In this document: positions 16,564 to 25,468 of the stretch, piece by piece
Layout: every line of letters starts with the position of its first letter
Numbering within the stretch: position 1 is the stretch's first letter
From: Candidatus Zhuqueibacterota bacterium
GTDB taxonomy: Bacteria; Zhuqueibacterota; Zhuqueibacteria; Oceanimicrobiales; Oceanimicrobiaceae
Assembly: GCA_029262005.1 (NCBI GenBank)
Contig: JAJDAG010000064.1
Location: 1 to 33,351, forward strand
Reading direction: 5' to 3'
DNA length: 33,351 nucleotides
Notes under the pieces: generated by a model
What the model was told of the DNA's origin: nothing
What the model saw: the letters and a program-made list of their open reading frames with translations, nothing else
The model's database searches: none
Position numbers and translations under genes: made by a program

Positions 16564-17544
16564 ATGAAAGCGCTTGTGACCGGGGCTCGTGGCTTTATTG
16601 GCAGTTTCCTGGTTGAAAAACTCCTTGAGCAGGGCCATGAAGTGCGTTGTTTGCTGCGCCGGAAATCCGGTCATAGCTGGCTTGACGGACTCGACTTCGA
16701 AACGGTTCAGGGCGATATCACACAGGCCGCAAGTCTGGAAACAGCGGTGCAAAATGTTGATGTCGTTTTTCATCTTGCCGGCTGCACCAAAGCCTTGAAC
16801 CGCGCCGGCTTTTACCGCGTCAATGTGGATGGCACACGCAACCTGCTGGAAGCCACCGCAAAATACAATCCGCAATTAAGTCGTTTCGTGCATGTTTCAA
16901 GTCTTGCTGCCGCCGGGCCAACCCGGAACGGCAGGCCTTTGCTCGAAAGTGAGAAACCGTTTCCGGTGTCAAATTACGGGAAAAGTAAACTTGAGTCGGA
17001 ACATGTAGCGCAGGAGTTTTGTGCTGATCTTCCAATTACGATTGTGCGCCCACCGGCTGTTTATGGACCACGTGATCGGGATGTGTTTGATTTTTTTAAA
17101 CAGGCTAAACTCGGCATTCGACCTGTTCTCGGCGGTGGCGCTAGAAGTGCAAGCTTTATTTACGTCAAAGATTTGGTGGATGGCCTCCTGCTGGCCGCCG
17201 ATAAAAAAGGTGCCATAGGTCAAACCTATTTTCTTTGCGATGATGCGCCTTACACTTGGGACGAGCTTGGATCTTGCATTGATGCCGCGCTCAATGTTAC
17301 TACTCGCCGCATTGTTTTGCCTTTGAGTTTGGCGTTCCTTGTTTGCGTCGGCGTAGAGCTGTTCTCTCAGATTACCAGAAAACCAGGGCTCCTCAATCTG
17401 GATAAATACCGTGAAATAAAAATGAACCATTGGGTTTGCAGCAATGGCAAGGCCCGTCAAGAACTTGGCTTTGTACCTGGCTTCAGTTTGCAGGCGGGGA
17501 TTCAGGAGGCCGGACAGTGGTATCTGCAGCAGGGTTGGTTATAG
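16564..17544 (+). CDS. NAD-dependent epimerase/dehydratase (extended SDR)
   Basis: The protein has 326 residues. The Rossmann motif TGARGFIG is at 6-13, 'FHLAGCTKA' at 69-77, Ser112/Ser113, and the catalytic YGKSK with Tyr138 and Lys142. It continues with 'IVRPPAVYGPRD', the extended-SDR signature. A hydrophobic stretch near residues 253-268 (LPLSLAFLVCVGVELF) resembles the membrane-near helix in 3-beta-hydroxysteroid dehydrogenase and HpnA-like members. Candidate substrates are nucleotide sugars, sterols or hopanoid precursors; none can be chosen from context. It begins 78 bp after sufE and may be co-transcribed. Confidence 0.9.
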   Translation: MKALVTGARGFIGSFLVEKLLEQGHEVRCLLRRKSGHSWLDGLDFETVQGDITQAASLETAVQNVDVVFHLAGCTKALNRAGFYRVNVDGTRNLLEATAKYNPQLSRFVHVSSLAAAGPTRNGRPLLESEKPFPVSNYGKSKLESEHVAQEFCADLPITIVRPPAVYGPRDRDVFDFFKQAKLGIRPVLGGGARSASFIYVKDLVDGLLLAADKKGAIGQTYFLCDDAPYTWDELGSCIDAALNVTTRRIVLPLSLAFLVCVGVELFSQITRKPGLLNLDKYREIKMNHWVCSNGKARQELGFVPGFSLQAGIQEAGQWYLQQGWL

Positions 17545-17559
17545 TCAGTTATTGCTTTT

Positions 17560-18459
17560 TTACTTAAACATGCGATACAGCTTTTTTTCCAGATACTTTT
17601 GGTAGCTCTCTTCATAGGAACTTTTGTTTAGCCTGTTGTTTTCTTCACGCGCATCTATCAAAGCAAGGTATCGTTTGGCGTCAAGATACGTTTGTAATCC
17701 TTCCTTTGTGACAATCGGCCAGTACAAATACAATTTGTTTTTACGGTTTTTTGCGCTGAGTTCAATCTTGGCCAGACCAAACAGACTCAGCTCATGCGAC
17801 GGTGATATTTTCTTTCTGTCGAGAAAACCTCTGTTTACCATATTCTTGAGTAAGTGCTGTAACTCCTCAGCGAAAATCAAGGAGGAGGTATCCAGCTTGG
17901 CGTAGATTTCACTTGAGGTCGCATTGTTTTCCACCCAAAGCACTTTTAATACATCGATTTCCAGGTCGCTTGGCACCGGCAGTTTTGAGTATCGTGCCTT
18001 TTTTGCACCCTTCTTGAAGAGTTCAACCATACTTTCAATGGCTTTATTTAGAGAGATGGTCGGTGGAATATCCGGATTGTGCGCCTGTGGGATGTCATCA
18101 TGCGGGAAGATTCCATCCGGGTTCAGGCCTTGCAAACCTTCAGCGTCGAGAAAAAACGGCAATTTCTGCTGGTCTGTGGCTAATTCAAACGACAGGCTGC
18201 CGTTGGCAGTTGTATCGACCAACCTGGAAAGCGCCTCACGAATGAATTGGTATTTGCGGGCTGCATATTCTTGCTCTTCCGGTGAGGTGCCGGAAAGTAG
18301 TTGCTTTGCGTTCTCGCTATTTTGAACGGGTTTTTTGTTTTTTTCCTGCGCGGTCGCCTGGGGCAGAGAGAGATTCACGACCAGCAAAATCAAGAGTAGC
18401 TGAAGATATCGGTAGTATTCTTTCACGATTGGTTCGCCGGTTTGCTCATTAGTTTCCAT
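17560..18459 (-). CDS. Exported protein containing a BlaI/MecI-like winged helix
   Basis: The protein has 299 residues. A hydrophobic segment at 18-32 followed by 'PQATAQ' looks like a signal peptide, and a GTG at codon 12 would give an even more standard one; neither start has a clear ribosome-binding site. Residues 39-150 are charged and unassigned. Residues ~161-217 (VPSDLEIDVLKVLW, TSSEIYAKL, LLKNMVNRGFLDRK) match the BlaI/MecI winged helix, and 'YLYWPIVTKEGLQTYL' near 243-258 resembles the segment after the wing. A DNA-binding fold on an exported protein is odd; it may be used for protein contacts instead. It is convergent with the epimerase (15-bp gap). Confidence 0.72.
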   Translation of the reverse strand: METNEQTGEPIVKEYYRYLQLLLILLVVNLSLPQATAQEKNKKPVQNSENAKQLLSGTSPEEQEYAARKYQFIREALSRLVDTTANGSLSFELATDQQKLPFFLDAEGLQGLNPDGIFPHDDIPQAHNPDIPPTISLNKAIESMVELFKKGAKKARYSKLPVPSDLEIDVLKVLWVENNATSSEIYAKLDTSSLIFAEELQHLLKNMVNRGFLDRKKISPSHELSLFGLAKIELSAKNRKNKLYLYWPIVTKEGLQTYLDAKRYLALIDAREENNRLNKSSYEESYQKYLEKKLYRMFK

Positions 18460-18756
18460 ATTATTGCTATTTCAACCCGTTTGAAGGCATAATGTTCCTG
18501 GTTCTAATTTTCATTTGCAAAGGGTTGCGGGTGTCCAATGCAGCGGTCTCCAAAAGGTTGAAGTTGTGGCAGTTGCAAACAAAATCCCTCTTCAATATTT
18601 TGTTTTTCGTAACGAAACAATAGTCGCAGCAGGCAATTGTTTTACCTTGAAATTTGTTTGCGAGCTCACTATCTTATCACCGTTTGTCAAAACAGAAATG
18701 CGCCATGGTGCGCAATTTTTTGTGCCCCTTAAATGAAAGTTAACAGGAGGTTTACA
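18460..18756. other. ~297-bp divergent gap with the start-deciding ribosome-binding site at 18745-18750
   Basis: This gap lies between the exported wHTH protein (minus) and the M2 peptidase (plus). AGGAGG at 18745-18750 lies 6 bases before the ATG at 18757 and fixes that start; an in-frame ATG at 18733 is upstream of the site. I see no repeat or clear promoter. Confidence 0.6.
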
Positions 18757-20559
18757 ATGTTTACCAGAAGCGGTTTTATTGGCTTGCTGGCTTTGCTGAT
18801 TTTCACTGGTTGTGTTGAGAATCCTTACCGGAAACAAGCCGCGACTTTTATTGATGAATACACCAGCAAATTCCAGGCACTTGGCTATGAGTCGTCAAAA
18901 GCGGCCTGGCTGGCCAATACCGACATTAGCGACAAACATGATAGTTTGAGTGTCATCGCGGATAAAGCTTACGCAGCCTACGTTGGCAGCAAGGAAGTCA
19001 TCGGCATGGTTGATTCATTGCTGGCAAACGAAACTTATCTAAAACCTTTGCAAGTGCTGCAACTGAACAAAATCAAATTACGGGCAGCACATCAACCCGG
19101 CACAATTCCGGAAGTTGTCGAGCAGCTCATTGCCGCCGAGACAGAGCAAAACAGCCGGCTATACGGGTTCGATTTTGTTATTCGCGACAAACGTGGTAAG
19201 GCTAAAATTGTGACGACAAATGAAATTGATAAGATTCTTGTTGCGTCAAAAGATGTGCAGGAACGATTGACTGCCTGGGAATCCAGCAAAGAAGTGGGTA
19301 CCGTTTTAAAAGATGGCCTGGCCGATTTACAGCGATTAAGAAATGCAGTGGCCAGAGAAATGGGCTACAGTTCTTATTTTGCTTTAGAAGTTGCTGATTA
19401 TGGCATGGAGCCTGCTGAACTCATGGCTCTGATGGACAATCTCGTGACGGAGTTACGCCCCTTGTATTCTGAATTACACACCTGGGTGCGGTACAAGCTT
19501 GCCGAGCGTTACAAGCAACCTGTCCCGGAAAAACTACCTGCACATTGGTTGCCAAATCGTTGGGGCCAAAATTGGCCGGGGATCGTAGAGGCCGTGGCTC
19601 TGGATGATCTTTATAAGGATAAAACCGCTGAGTGGATTGTTCAGACGGCAGAAGATTTTTACGTTAGCATCGGTTTTGACAGTTTGAATCAAAATTTCTG
19701 GGATGCTTCAGACCTTTACCCCGTTGCAGAAGGATCTCAGCGAAAGAAAAATAATCATGCTTCCGCCTGGCATCTGGACTATGAGCAAGACTACCGTTCG
19801 CTAATGAGTGTGGAACCCAACAATCGCTGGTTTCGGACATCACACCACGAGCTCGGGCACATTTATTACTATATTGAGTACACAAATCCACAAGTACCCC
19901 TTCTTTTGCGCCGAGGTGCAAACAGAAGTTACCACGAAGGTATGGGTGATTTGGTTGCGATTGCATCATCACAAAAGGCTTACCTGCAACACCTTAACTT
20001 GCTAGCAGCCGACACGGAAATTGACGAAATCCAGTGGCTGCTAAACGATGCCCTTTCAAGTAGCTCCATTGTTTTCATCCCTTTTGCAGCCGGAACCATG
20101 TCGCATTTTGAGCATGATTTGTACGAAATGGATTTGCCGAAGAACCAATACAATGAACGCTGGTGGGAATATGTTGAGAAGTACCAGGGCATTGTCCCGC
20201 CTGCTGCAAGGGGTGAGGCGTATTGTGACGCATCTACCAAGACGCATATAAATAACGACGCCGCACAATACTACGATTACGCACTTTCTTGCGTACTCAA
20301 ATACCAGCTCCATGATTACATTGCGCGCAACATCTTGAAACAGGATCCTCGCAACTGCAATTACTATGGAAATAAAGAAGTTGGGCGTTTCCTGAAAAGT
20401 ATCATGCGGCCGGGCTCCAGCAAGGATTGGCGTAAAGTGTTGAAGGAAAAAACCGGTGAGGACTTGAGCGCAAGGGCGGTGTTGGCGTATTATCAGCCCC
20501 TGATGGATTTCTTGAAAAAGGAAAACCAGGGCCGCACGAGCGTGATTGCCCTTCGATAA
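18757..20559 (+). CDS. M2-family (angiotensin-converting enzyme-like) zinc metallopeptidase, lipoprotein
   Basis: The protein has 600 residues from the ATG fixed by AGGAGG. The N-terminus is a lipoprotein signal (hydrophobic LLALLIFTG then Cys), so it is probably anchored in the outer membrane or facing the periplasm. The zinc motif HELGH is at 364-368, preceded by His363 as in ACE, and the third ligand is Glu394 in 'RSYHEGMGD', within the ACE-like 'LLRRGAN...HE' segment. Compared with human ACE the spacing from the last zinc His to this Glu is two residues longer. The C-terminal part 'THINNDAAQYYDYALSCV' matches the ACE region with the substrate-binding His and Tyr residues. It should release dipeptides from peptide C-termini. 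A terminator follows. Confidence 0.93.
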   Translation: MFTRSGFIGLLALLIFTGCVENPYRKQAATFIDEYTSKFQALGYESSKAAWLANTDISDKHDSLSVIADKAYAAYVGSKEVIGMVDSLLANETYLKPLQVLQLNKIKLRAAHQPGTIPEVVEQLIAAETEQNSRLYGFDFVIRDKRGKAKIVTTNEIDKILVASKDVQERLTAWESSKEVGTVLKDGLADLQRLRNAVAREMGYSSYFALEVADYGMEPAELMALMDNLVTELRPLYSELHTWVRYKLAERYKQPVPEKLPAHWLPNRWGQNWPGIVEAVALDDLYKDKTAEWIVQTAEDFYVSIGFDSLNQNFWDASDLYPVAEGSQRKKNNHASAWHLDYEQDYRSLMSVEPNNRWFRTSHHELGHIYYYIEYTNPQVPLLLRRGANRSYHEGMGDLVAIASSQKAYLQHLNLLAADTEIDEIQWLLNDALSSSSIVFIPFAAGTMSHFEHDLYEMDLPKNQYNERWWEYVEKYQGIVPPAARGEAYCDASTKTHINNDAAQYYDYALSCVLKYQLHDYIARNILKQDPRNCNYYGNKEVGRFLKSIMRPGSSKDWRKVLKEKTGEDLSARAVLAYYQPLMDFLKKENQGRTSVIALR

Positions 20560-20569
20560 AGATTTTTTG

Positions 20570-20610
20570 ATACAGGTGTGATGGTGTTAGTCCGTCACAC
20601 CTGTATTTTA
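20570..20610 (+). terminator. Intrinsic terminator of the M2 peptidase gene
   Basis: A perfect 12-bp stem (ATACAGGTGTGA with TCACACCTGTAT) around a 13-base loop is followed by TTTTAATTTTG. It starts 11 bases past the stop codon. Confidence 0.88.
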
Positions 20611-20653
20611 ATTTTGTTGTCCGAATCTTCCATTTAACTATTCCGGATCTTCA

Positions 20654-21613
20654 ATGAATAAAACTGCTGTGATTCAAAGTGTCAAGGATGCTGAGACCAG
20701 AATCCGACCGTTTCTCAGAGAAACCTATCTGGAGTTTTCACCATTTTATAGTGAGCTTGGCGCGTGTAAAACGTACTTCAAATGTGAAAATTTGCAGCAT
20801 ACGGGTTCTTTCAAAGTAAGGGGCGCGCTTAACAAAATTCTATCGTTGTCAGATGCAGAACGTGAGCGTGGGGTGGTAGCGGCTTCTACCGGCAACCACG
20901 GTGCTGCAGTGGCATTTGCTTTGAAACAGGTGGCTGCGCTGGGCCTTGTTTTTGTGCCGGAAGATGCAGTTGCTGCCAAGCTGGAAAACATTGGGCGCTT
21001 GGGCGCTGAAGTGCGAATCCACGGCAAAGACTGTGTTGAAACCGAGCGACACGCCAGACAATACGCCCGGGCGCAGCAAATGACCTACATCTCGCCTTAC
21101 AATGATCCACAGGTCATCGGTGGGCAGGGCACCGTTGGTGTAGAGCTCGCGCGGCAACATGACAGTCTGGATGCTGTGTTTGTTTCAGTTGGTGGTGGCG
21201 GGCTCATTGCCGGCGTAACTGCCTATCTCAAATCTGTTTGGCCAAAAGTGGAAATCATCGGCTGCTCGCCGGAAAACTCACAGGTTATGGTGCAATCTAT
21301 CCGGGCCGGCGAGATACTCGATCTACCTTCTTTACCCACACTTTCCGATGGCACGGCTGGTGGAATCGAGAAGGATTCTATAACATTTCAGCTTTGTCAG
21401 GACATGGTTGATTCATTTGTAACCGTGAAGGAAGAAGAAATAACTGCGAGTCTGCGCCAATTTATGCAGGTACAGCACATGATGCTCGAAGGCGCAGCAG
21501 CAGTGGCCATCGCGGCTTTTGCAAAGGAGCGGCAACGGTTTACCGGCAAACATGTGGCGATTGTCTTGTGCGGGGCGAATATCAGTCTAAAAACTTTGAA
21601 AGGCGTGCTCTGA
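20654..21613 (+). CDS. Threonine/serine dehydratase family protein
   Basis: This 319-residue fold-type II PLP enzyme carries the Schiff-base Lys54 in HTGSFKVRGA, the substrate loop STGNHGAA, and the phosphate-binding SVGGGGLIAG. There is no C-terminal ACT regulatory domain, so it is the short, catabolic type. It deaminates threonine to 2-oxobutyrate and/or serine to pyruvate in the cytosol. Related ectoine (EutB-type) and racemase members cannot be excluded. It stands alone behind a terminator and is convergent with the ThDP enzyme. Confidence 0.92.
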   Translation: MNKTAVIQSVKDAETRIRPFLRETYLEFSPFYSELGACKTYFKCENLQHTGSFKVRGALNKILSLSDAERERGVVAASTGNHGAAVAFALKQVAALGLVFVPEDAVAAKLENIGRLGAEVRIHGKDCVETERHARQYARAQQMTYISPYNDPQVIGGQGTVGVELARQHDSLDAVFVSVGGGGLIAGVTAYLKSVWPKVEIIGCSPENSQVMVQSIRAGEILDLPSLPTLSDGTAGGIEKDSITFQLCQDMVDSFVTVKEEEITASLRQFMQVQHMMLEGAAAVAIAAFAKERQRFTGKHVAIVLCGANISLKTLKGVL

Positions 21614-21670
21614 ACACGGCCGTGTGCCGGCAAGAAATAACTTGTTTTTGTGAATTTTTCAGTTACTATC

Positions 21671-23458
21671 TCACCCCGTAATTTTGCGCGTCACCGCCCT
21701 GCCGATAAACCTGAATTTATCACCTAGGGGAAAACGTTTGAGTACTGTTCCAACCACGCCCTGAGTAAAACGCGTGCGTTTGGAGTAATCGATTTTTACA
21801 TCGACAATCACGGGTTGCCCTTTGGCGGCGCTGGTCAACGCTGTTGAAATTTTTTCAGAAATTTCGTCGTTGGAATTAATTTCAAGGTAGGCAGCGCCAG
21901 TAGCCAGCGCCACACCTTCCAGGCGTACTTCACCCAGCACGCTGCATACTTTTCGGTTGTAGGGAATTTCCTGTCCTTGTGAGATCTGTGACAGTTCACC
22001 ATCGTGAAAAATAAAATAAACCACACCAAGATTGTGCGAAGTGGCTGTCAGAATCTCCATGCAAGTCATCAGGAAGGCACCATCGCCAATAATACCAACC
22101 ACTTGCTTGTTCGGATTTGCCAGTTTAGCGCCAATGGCGGCAGGCACTGCGTAACCCATGCAATTAAAATCTGTTGGGGAGATGAAGTGTTTTGAGCGAA
22201 GCACTGAAAACAGTTCGGCCGCTAGAAACGTGTGGTTACCGTCGTCGACCACGGCGATGGCGCTATCTTCTATTTGTGCACGCAGGGCTGCAAAAAACAG
22301 GGCTGGATTCACCCGTTCGTTCAGATGTTGCTTCCACTCTTCAAAATAGGCCTGCTTGTCAGCTTTAATTTTTTTCCTGAGAGATCTTCCGTTTTGACTG
22401 GCTGAAAAGTTTTTGAGCTTGAGCCGTTCAAGCAGCTCCGGCAAAACCTGGCCGGCGTCACCTGCAATTTTTATTTTTGCCGGGTAGTTTTTATCAAAGA
22501 CTTCAGGATTGATGTCGATGTGAATGTGATTTTCCGGAACGGAAACGCCGTAGCTGCCGGTTGGGATTTCGCCAAAACGGGCGCCAACAGTCAGCAGGCA
22601 ATCGCATTCTTTAAAAGCGTTTTCAGCGGCCGGCACAGCCGCCGGCCCGAAGCCCATGCCGGTGTGCAGCGGATGGGTTCCGGGAAAAACACTTAAGCCC
22701 TGAAGCGTTGTCGCCACCGGCGCTTCGAGCAGTTCGGCAAGTGAAATTGTGCTTGCAGTGGCATTCCGGGCACCCCAACCTAGGAACAGCCCCGGCTTTT
22801 TTGCCTGTGTGAGCAGTTCAACTGCGGCATCCAGCGTGGCCTTTGCGGGCCGGACCTGCTCATTTGTTTTTTGGTACTCCGGCAGTGATTTTACATCGCC
22901 CTTGTACATTTGCAGATCCACTGGAATTTCTACGAAAACAGGGCCGGGTTCACCGGCAGTGGCGATATTGTAAGCCGCAAATAAGCTTGGCACAATCTCA
23001 TCGTGCGATTTAATCAGGAAGGTTTTTTTCGTGATAGTGGCAAGAAATGCATGCTGGTCCCATTCGTGCAATTGGTACGTTTTGTCTGTGTCGCGCCGGA
23101 TGCCACCGGAAATAATCAGCATTGGGATGCCGTCGAGAAAGGCCTCGCCAATGCCACTCATGGCGTGCGTCACACCGGCTGCCGGCACGATTAGCAGTGT
23201 GCCGATTGTGTCACTGGTGCGGCTGATGCCGTCTGCCATGAACGCGCCCCCACCTTCGTGTGTAACCAACACCGGCTGAATTTTGCCGGAATTGTTCAGC
23301 TCATCGTAAATCTCGGTATTTTGTACACCGGGAATACCAAAGGTGTGCGAGATTGGCAATTGTTCCAGCGCGTAACGGCAAAGCCAGGCGCCGGTTTTTT
23401 TGCCGGATGTTTTAGGTGGCCTCTGCGAAGATGTGGTTGCTGCTGTTTTTTCGTTCAT
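21671..23458 (-). CDS. Thiamine-diphosphate-dependent enzyme, acetolactate-synthase superfamily
   Basis: The protein has 595 residues and the three domains of the family. The N-terminal domain has 'FGIPGVQNTEIYDEL' and the cofactor-activating Glu68 in THEGGGAFMADG. A central domain follows (near 'GLFLGWGARN'). The C-terminal domain has 'GIIGDGAFLMTC' and, about 25 residues on, 'FHDGELSQI'; the usual Asn-Asn at this metal-binding site is His-Asp. It should cleave or join a 2-oxo acid through ThDP; acetolactate synthase itself is unlikely since no small subunit is present. Its ATG directly follows the stop of the FAD dehydrogenase (TAAATG), implying coupled translation and joint function. Confidence 0.9.
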   Translation of the reverse strand: MNEKTAATTSSQRPPKTSGKKTGAWLCRYALEQLPISHTFGIPGVQNTEIYDELNNSGKIQPVLVTHEGGGAFMADGISRTSDTIGTLLIVPAAGVTHAMSGIGEAFLDGIPMLIISGGIRRDTDKTYQLHEWDQHAFLATITKKTFLIKSHDEIVPSLFAAYNIATAGEPGPVFVEIPVDLQMYKGDVKSLPEYQKTNEQVRPAKATLDAAVELLTQAKKPGLFLGWGARNATASTISLAELLEAPVATTLQGLSVFPGTHPLHTGMGFGPAAVPAAENAFKECDCLLTVGARFGEIPTGSYGVSVPENHIHIDINPEVFDKNYPAKIKIAGDAGQVLPELLERLKLKNFSASQNGRSLRKKIKADKQAYFEEWKQHLNERVNPALFFAALRAQIEDSAIAVVDDGNHTFLAAELFSVLRSKHFISPTDFNCMGYAVPAAIGAKLANPNKQVVGIIGDGAFLMTCMEILTATSHNLGVVYFIFHDGELSQISQGQEIPYNRKVCSVLGEVRLEGVALATGAAYLEINSNDEISEKISTALTSAAKGQPVIVDVKIDYSKRTRFTQGVVGTVLKRFPLGDKFRFIGRAVTRKITG

Positions 23459-25093
23459 TTATAAGCCTCTATCGATAACCCTGGCTGCCATTCTGCCCGT
23501 CAGAATGCAACCACCGAGAAATGTGCCCTCAAGCGACCGCAGACCATGAATGCCGCCGCCGCCAAAACCCGCTGCTTCGCCAATTGCCAGCAAGCCCGGA
23601 ATAGGCTCGCCTTGTTTATCTAATACCCGGCACTGCAAATCGGTTTGTATGCCTCCTAAACTTTTTCGGCTGAGAATATGTTCGCGAATGGCAATTAGCG
23701 GCATGGCCTTTTCGTCGTTTATTTTTTGAAAATTGCACAGCCGCAGGCGATCGCCCCGGTAGCGCCGAAATTCCACCAGCCGTTTGAGTTGCTCATCTTC
23801 AAATACCTCCGGACCACGGGCGATTTCATCGTCGTAGCGCTGGATTTCGGCCTGTATTTGCGCGATATCAACCTTGTGTTCAGTTTCGAGATCGTTCATT
23901 TTACTGACCAGTCCGGCCACAGAATCGGCTACCACAAAATCCTGACTTTCATTCATCAACCGTTTTACCAAGCGTTTGTTGCCGAGTAAGATGTCCAAAA
24001 TCATACGCAGTTTTTTCTTGTAGCGAAATGCTTCCATGTATTCGCTTCCGGAAACAGCCAATTCCTTAATCGCAATTTTCCAGTTTAGAACCTGCCAGGA
24101 GAACTTGCCGGGTTGTTTACAGATTTGTTCGACCAGATACCGCGTATCGGTGTAGCCTTGAAGTGGTGGCGGCCCGATACGCTTGCCGTTTGCGTTTAGC
24201 CAAAGCGCTGAGCGTGGCGGCACCAAACTCAGGCCGTGATTTTCTCGGGTTGGATGGTGAATGCCGGCTGCGTAATGCCACTGTTTATCAAGATGCGTTA
24301 TTTTTCCACCCAAACTTTGCACGCGGTCATGTAAAAGGCCGTCGGCAAAACGGTGCGCGCCGTTCAACAGAACCTTCGGCGGTTCGCCCCAATCAGAAAA
24401 CCAGTGCTCGCGTACTTTTTTTAAATTGCCGCCGCAAATGCCACCCGCCGCCACGATAACAATCTCGGCTTTGGCCGCAAAAGGTGTCCCACCTTCTTCG
24501 AGCACGCCGCTGCAACCGACCACAGAACCGTTTGTTTGCGTGAATGCGTTGACACAGTGGCCGAAATGAATTCGAAGATTGCCGCGTTTGGCTTGCGCAT
24601 TGAGGTATCCCACCACATTTTCCATCAGTGCATGGCCGGTTCCCCAGGTGATGTGCCAGCGCGGCACGGAATTACCACGTTGCTGCATGCCGCGTTCAGG
24701 CCAGTTTACCACCGGCATAAATTTAACAGCTCTTTGCGTCAGCCAGTCGTAAATGACTTCTTTAGAAGTGTGAACATAGGTATGTGCCCATTTGCGCGGC
24801 AGGATGTCATTTTCATCAAACTCAGCGTAACGCAACCAGTCTGCCAGGGCCAGTTCCGGCGTGTCTTTGATAGCGGATTTTTTCTGTTGCGGCGTGCCCA
24901 CCATCATGATTCCACCAAATGATTCTTTTGCAAGCCCGCCAAAATCGATGGGTTGTCCACGCTCCAGGATCAAGACTTTCTTACCTATTTCCAGCAAATC
25001 ACTGGCTGCCGCAATACCGGCGAGGCCGCCTCCGATGATGATTATGTCTGCCTGGTATTTTTCGTTTTGCATGGTCATTTTCTGCTCATTCAA
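23459..25093 (-). CDS. FAD-binding dehydrogenase (fumarate reductase/ketosteroid dehydrogenase type)
   Basis: The protein has 544 residues. The dinucleotide motif IIIIGGGLAGIAAASDL is near residues 17-33 and 'VLILERG' ends the first Rossmann unit. The C-terminal flavin segment 'PGLLAIGEAAGFGGGGIHG' followed by 'LEGTFLGGCILTGRMA' is that of the FAD_binding_2 family. The central cap domain carries the substrate site. In this family the enzyme introduces or reduces a C=C bond next to a carbonyl; the substrate is unknown. Several possible Met starts lie within the first nine residues. It is directly coupled to the ThDP enzyme. A 375-bp repeat-bearing gap separates it from the Rieske gene upstream. 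Confidence 0.92.
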   Translation of the reverse strand: MNEQKMTMQNEKYQADIIIIGGGLAGIAAASDLLEIGKKVLILERGQPIDFGGLAKESFGGIMMVGTPQQKKSAIKDTPELALADWLRYAEFDENDILPRKWAHTYVHTSKEVIYDWLTQRAVKFMPVVNWPERGMQQRGNSVPRWHITWGTGHALMENVVGYLNAQAKRGNLRIHFGHCVNAFTQTNGSVVGCSGVLEEGGTPFAAKAEIVIVAAGGICGGNLKKVREHWFSDWGEPPKVLLNGAHRFADGLLHDRVQSLGGKITHLDKQWHYAAGIHHPTRENHGLSLVPPRSALWLNANGKRIGPPPLQGYTDTRYLVEQICKQPGKFSWQVLNWKIAIKELAVSGSEYMEAFRYKKKLRMILDILLGNKRLVKRLMNESQDFVVADSVAGLVSKMNDLETEHKVDIAQIQAEIQRYDDEIARGPEVFEDEQLKRLVEFRRYRGDRLRLCNFQKINDEKAMPLIAIREHILSRKSLGGIQTDLQCRVLDKQGEPIPGLLAIGEAAGFGGGGIHGLRSLEGTFLGGCILTGRMAARVIDRGL

Positions 25094-25468
25094 AATAATG
25101 AAAAGATCCGGCTTGAATTAGGACTAACCTGAATTATGCAAAAAAAATAAGCGCAAAGCTCGCAGAGAGCGCGGAATTTTTCAGAGGAAAATCTAAACCG
25201 TAATATTAACCTGAATTATGCATCGGCCACAGAGACACAGAGAGCACTGAATCAAAAAAACATTAGGTTAGAGTTTAAGAAAATTGCGAATCGTCACTTG
25301 CTCTTAAATTTTTCTTTATTAAGAGCAATTGTTGTAAGTTCCGTATTCCCAGTGTGCTCTGTGCCTCTGTGACAAAATTAATGAATAAAGCAGGCTAAAA
25401 TAGTTTAGTGTTTATTTCCACTTGTCGCTCAAATATTGAGTTAAAAAAATGTTGTAAAAATGGGTCTC
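25094..25468. other. Repeat-filled intergenic gap
   Basis: No gene is seen. 'taacctgaattatgca' occurs twice in direct orientation, at 25125-25140 and 25207-25222. The second copy opens the inverted-repeat element at 25207-25398. Any promoter for the FAD/ThDP gene pair would have to lie here or in the genes upstream. Confidence 0.75.
25207..25398. repeat. MITE-like inverted-repeat element, ~192 bp
   Basis: The left end reads 'taacctgaattatgcatc' then 'ggccacagagacacagag'; the right end reads 'gtgctctgtgcctctgtgac' then 'gaataaagcaggctaa'. The two 'cacagag' arms are inverted copies, and the outer ends are imperfect inverted repeats (taacctg... against tagcctg...). Parts of it recur at 1681-1716, 28745-28772 and, as a variant, 30325-30398. 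There is no coding capacity. Whether it moves is not shown. Confidence 0.7.

Noticed and set aside
21614-21625. Palindrome ACACGGCCGTGT as a terminator
   Set aside because: It starts right after the stop codon but has no loop and no T tract, so it does not look like an intrinsic terminator.
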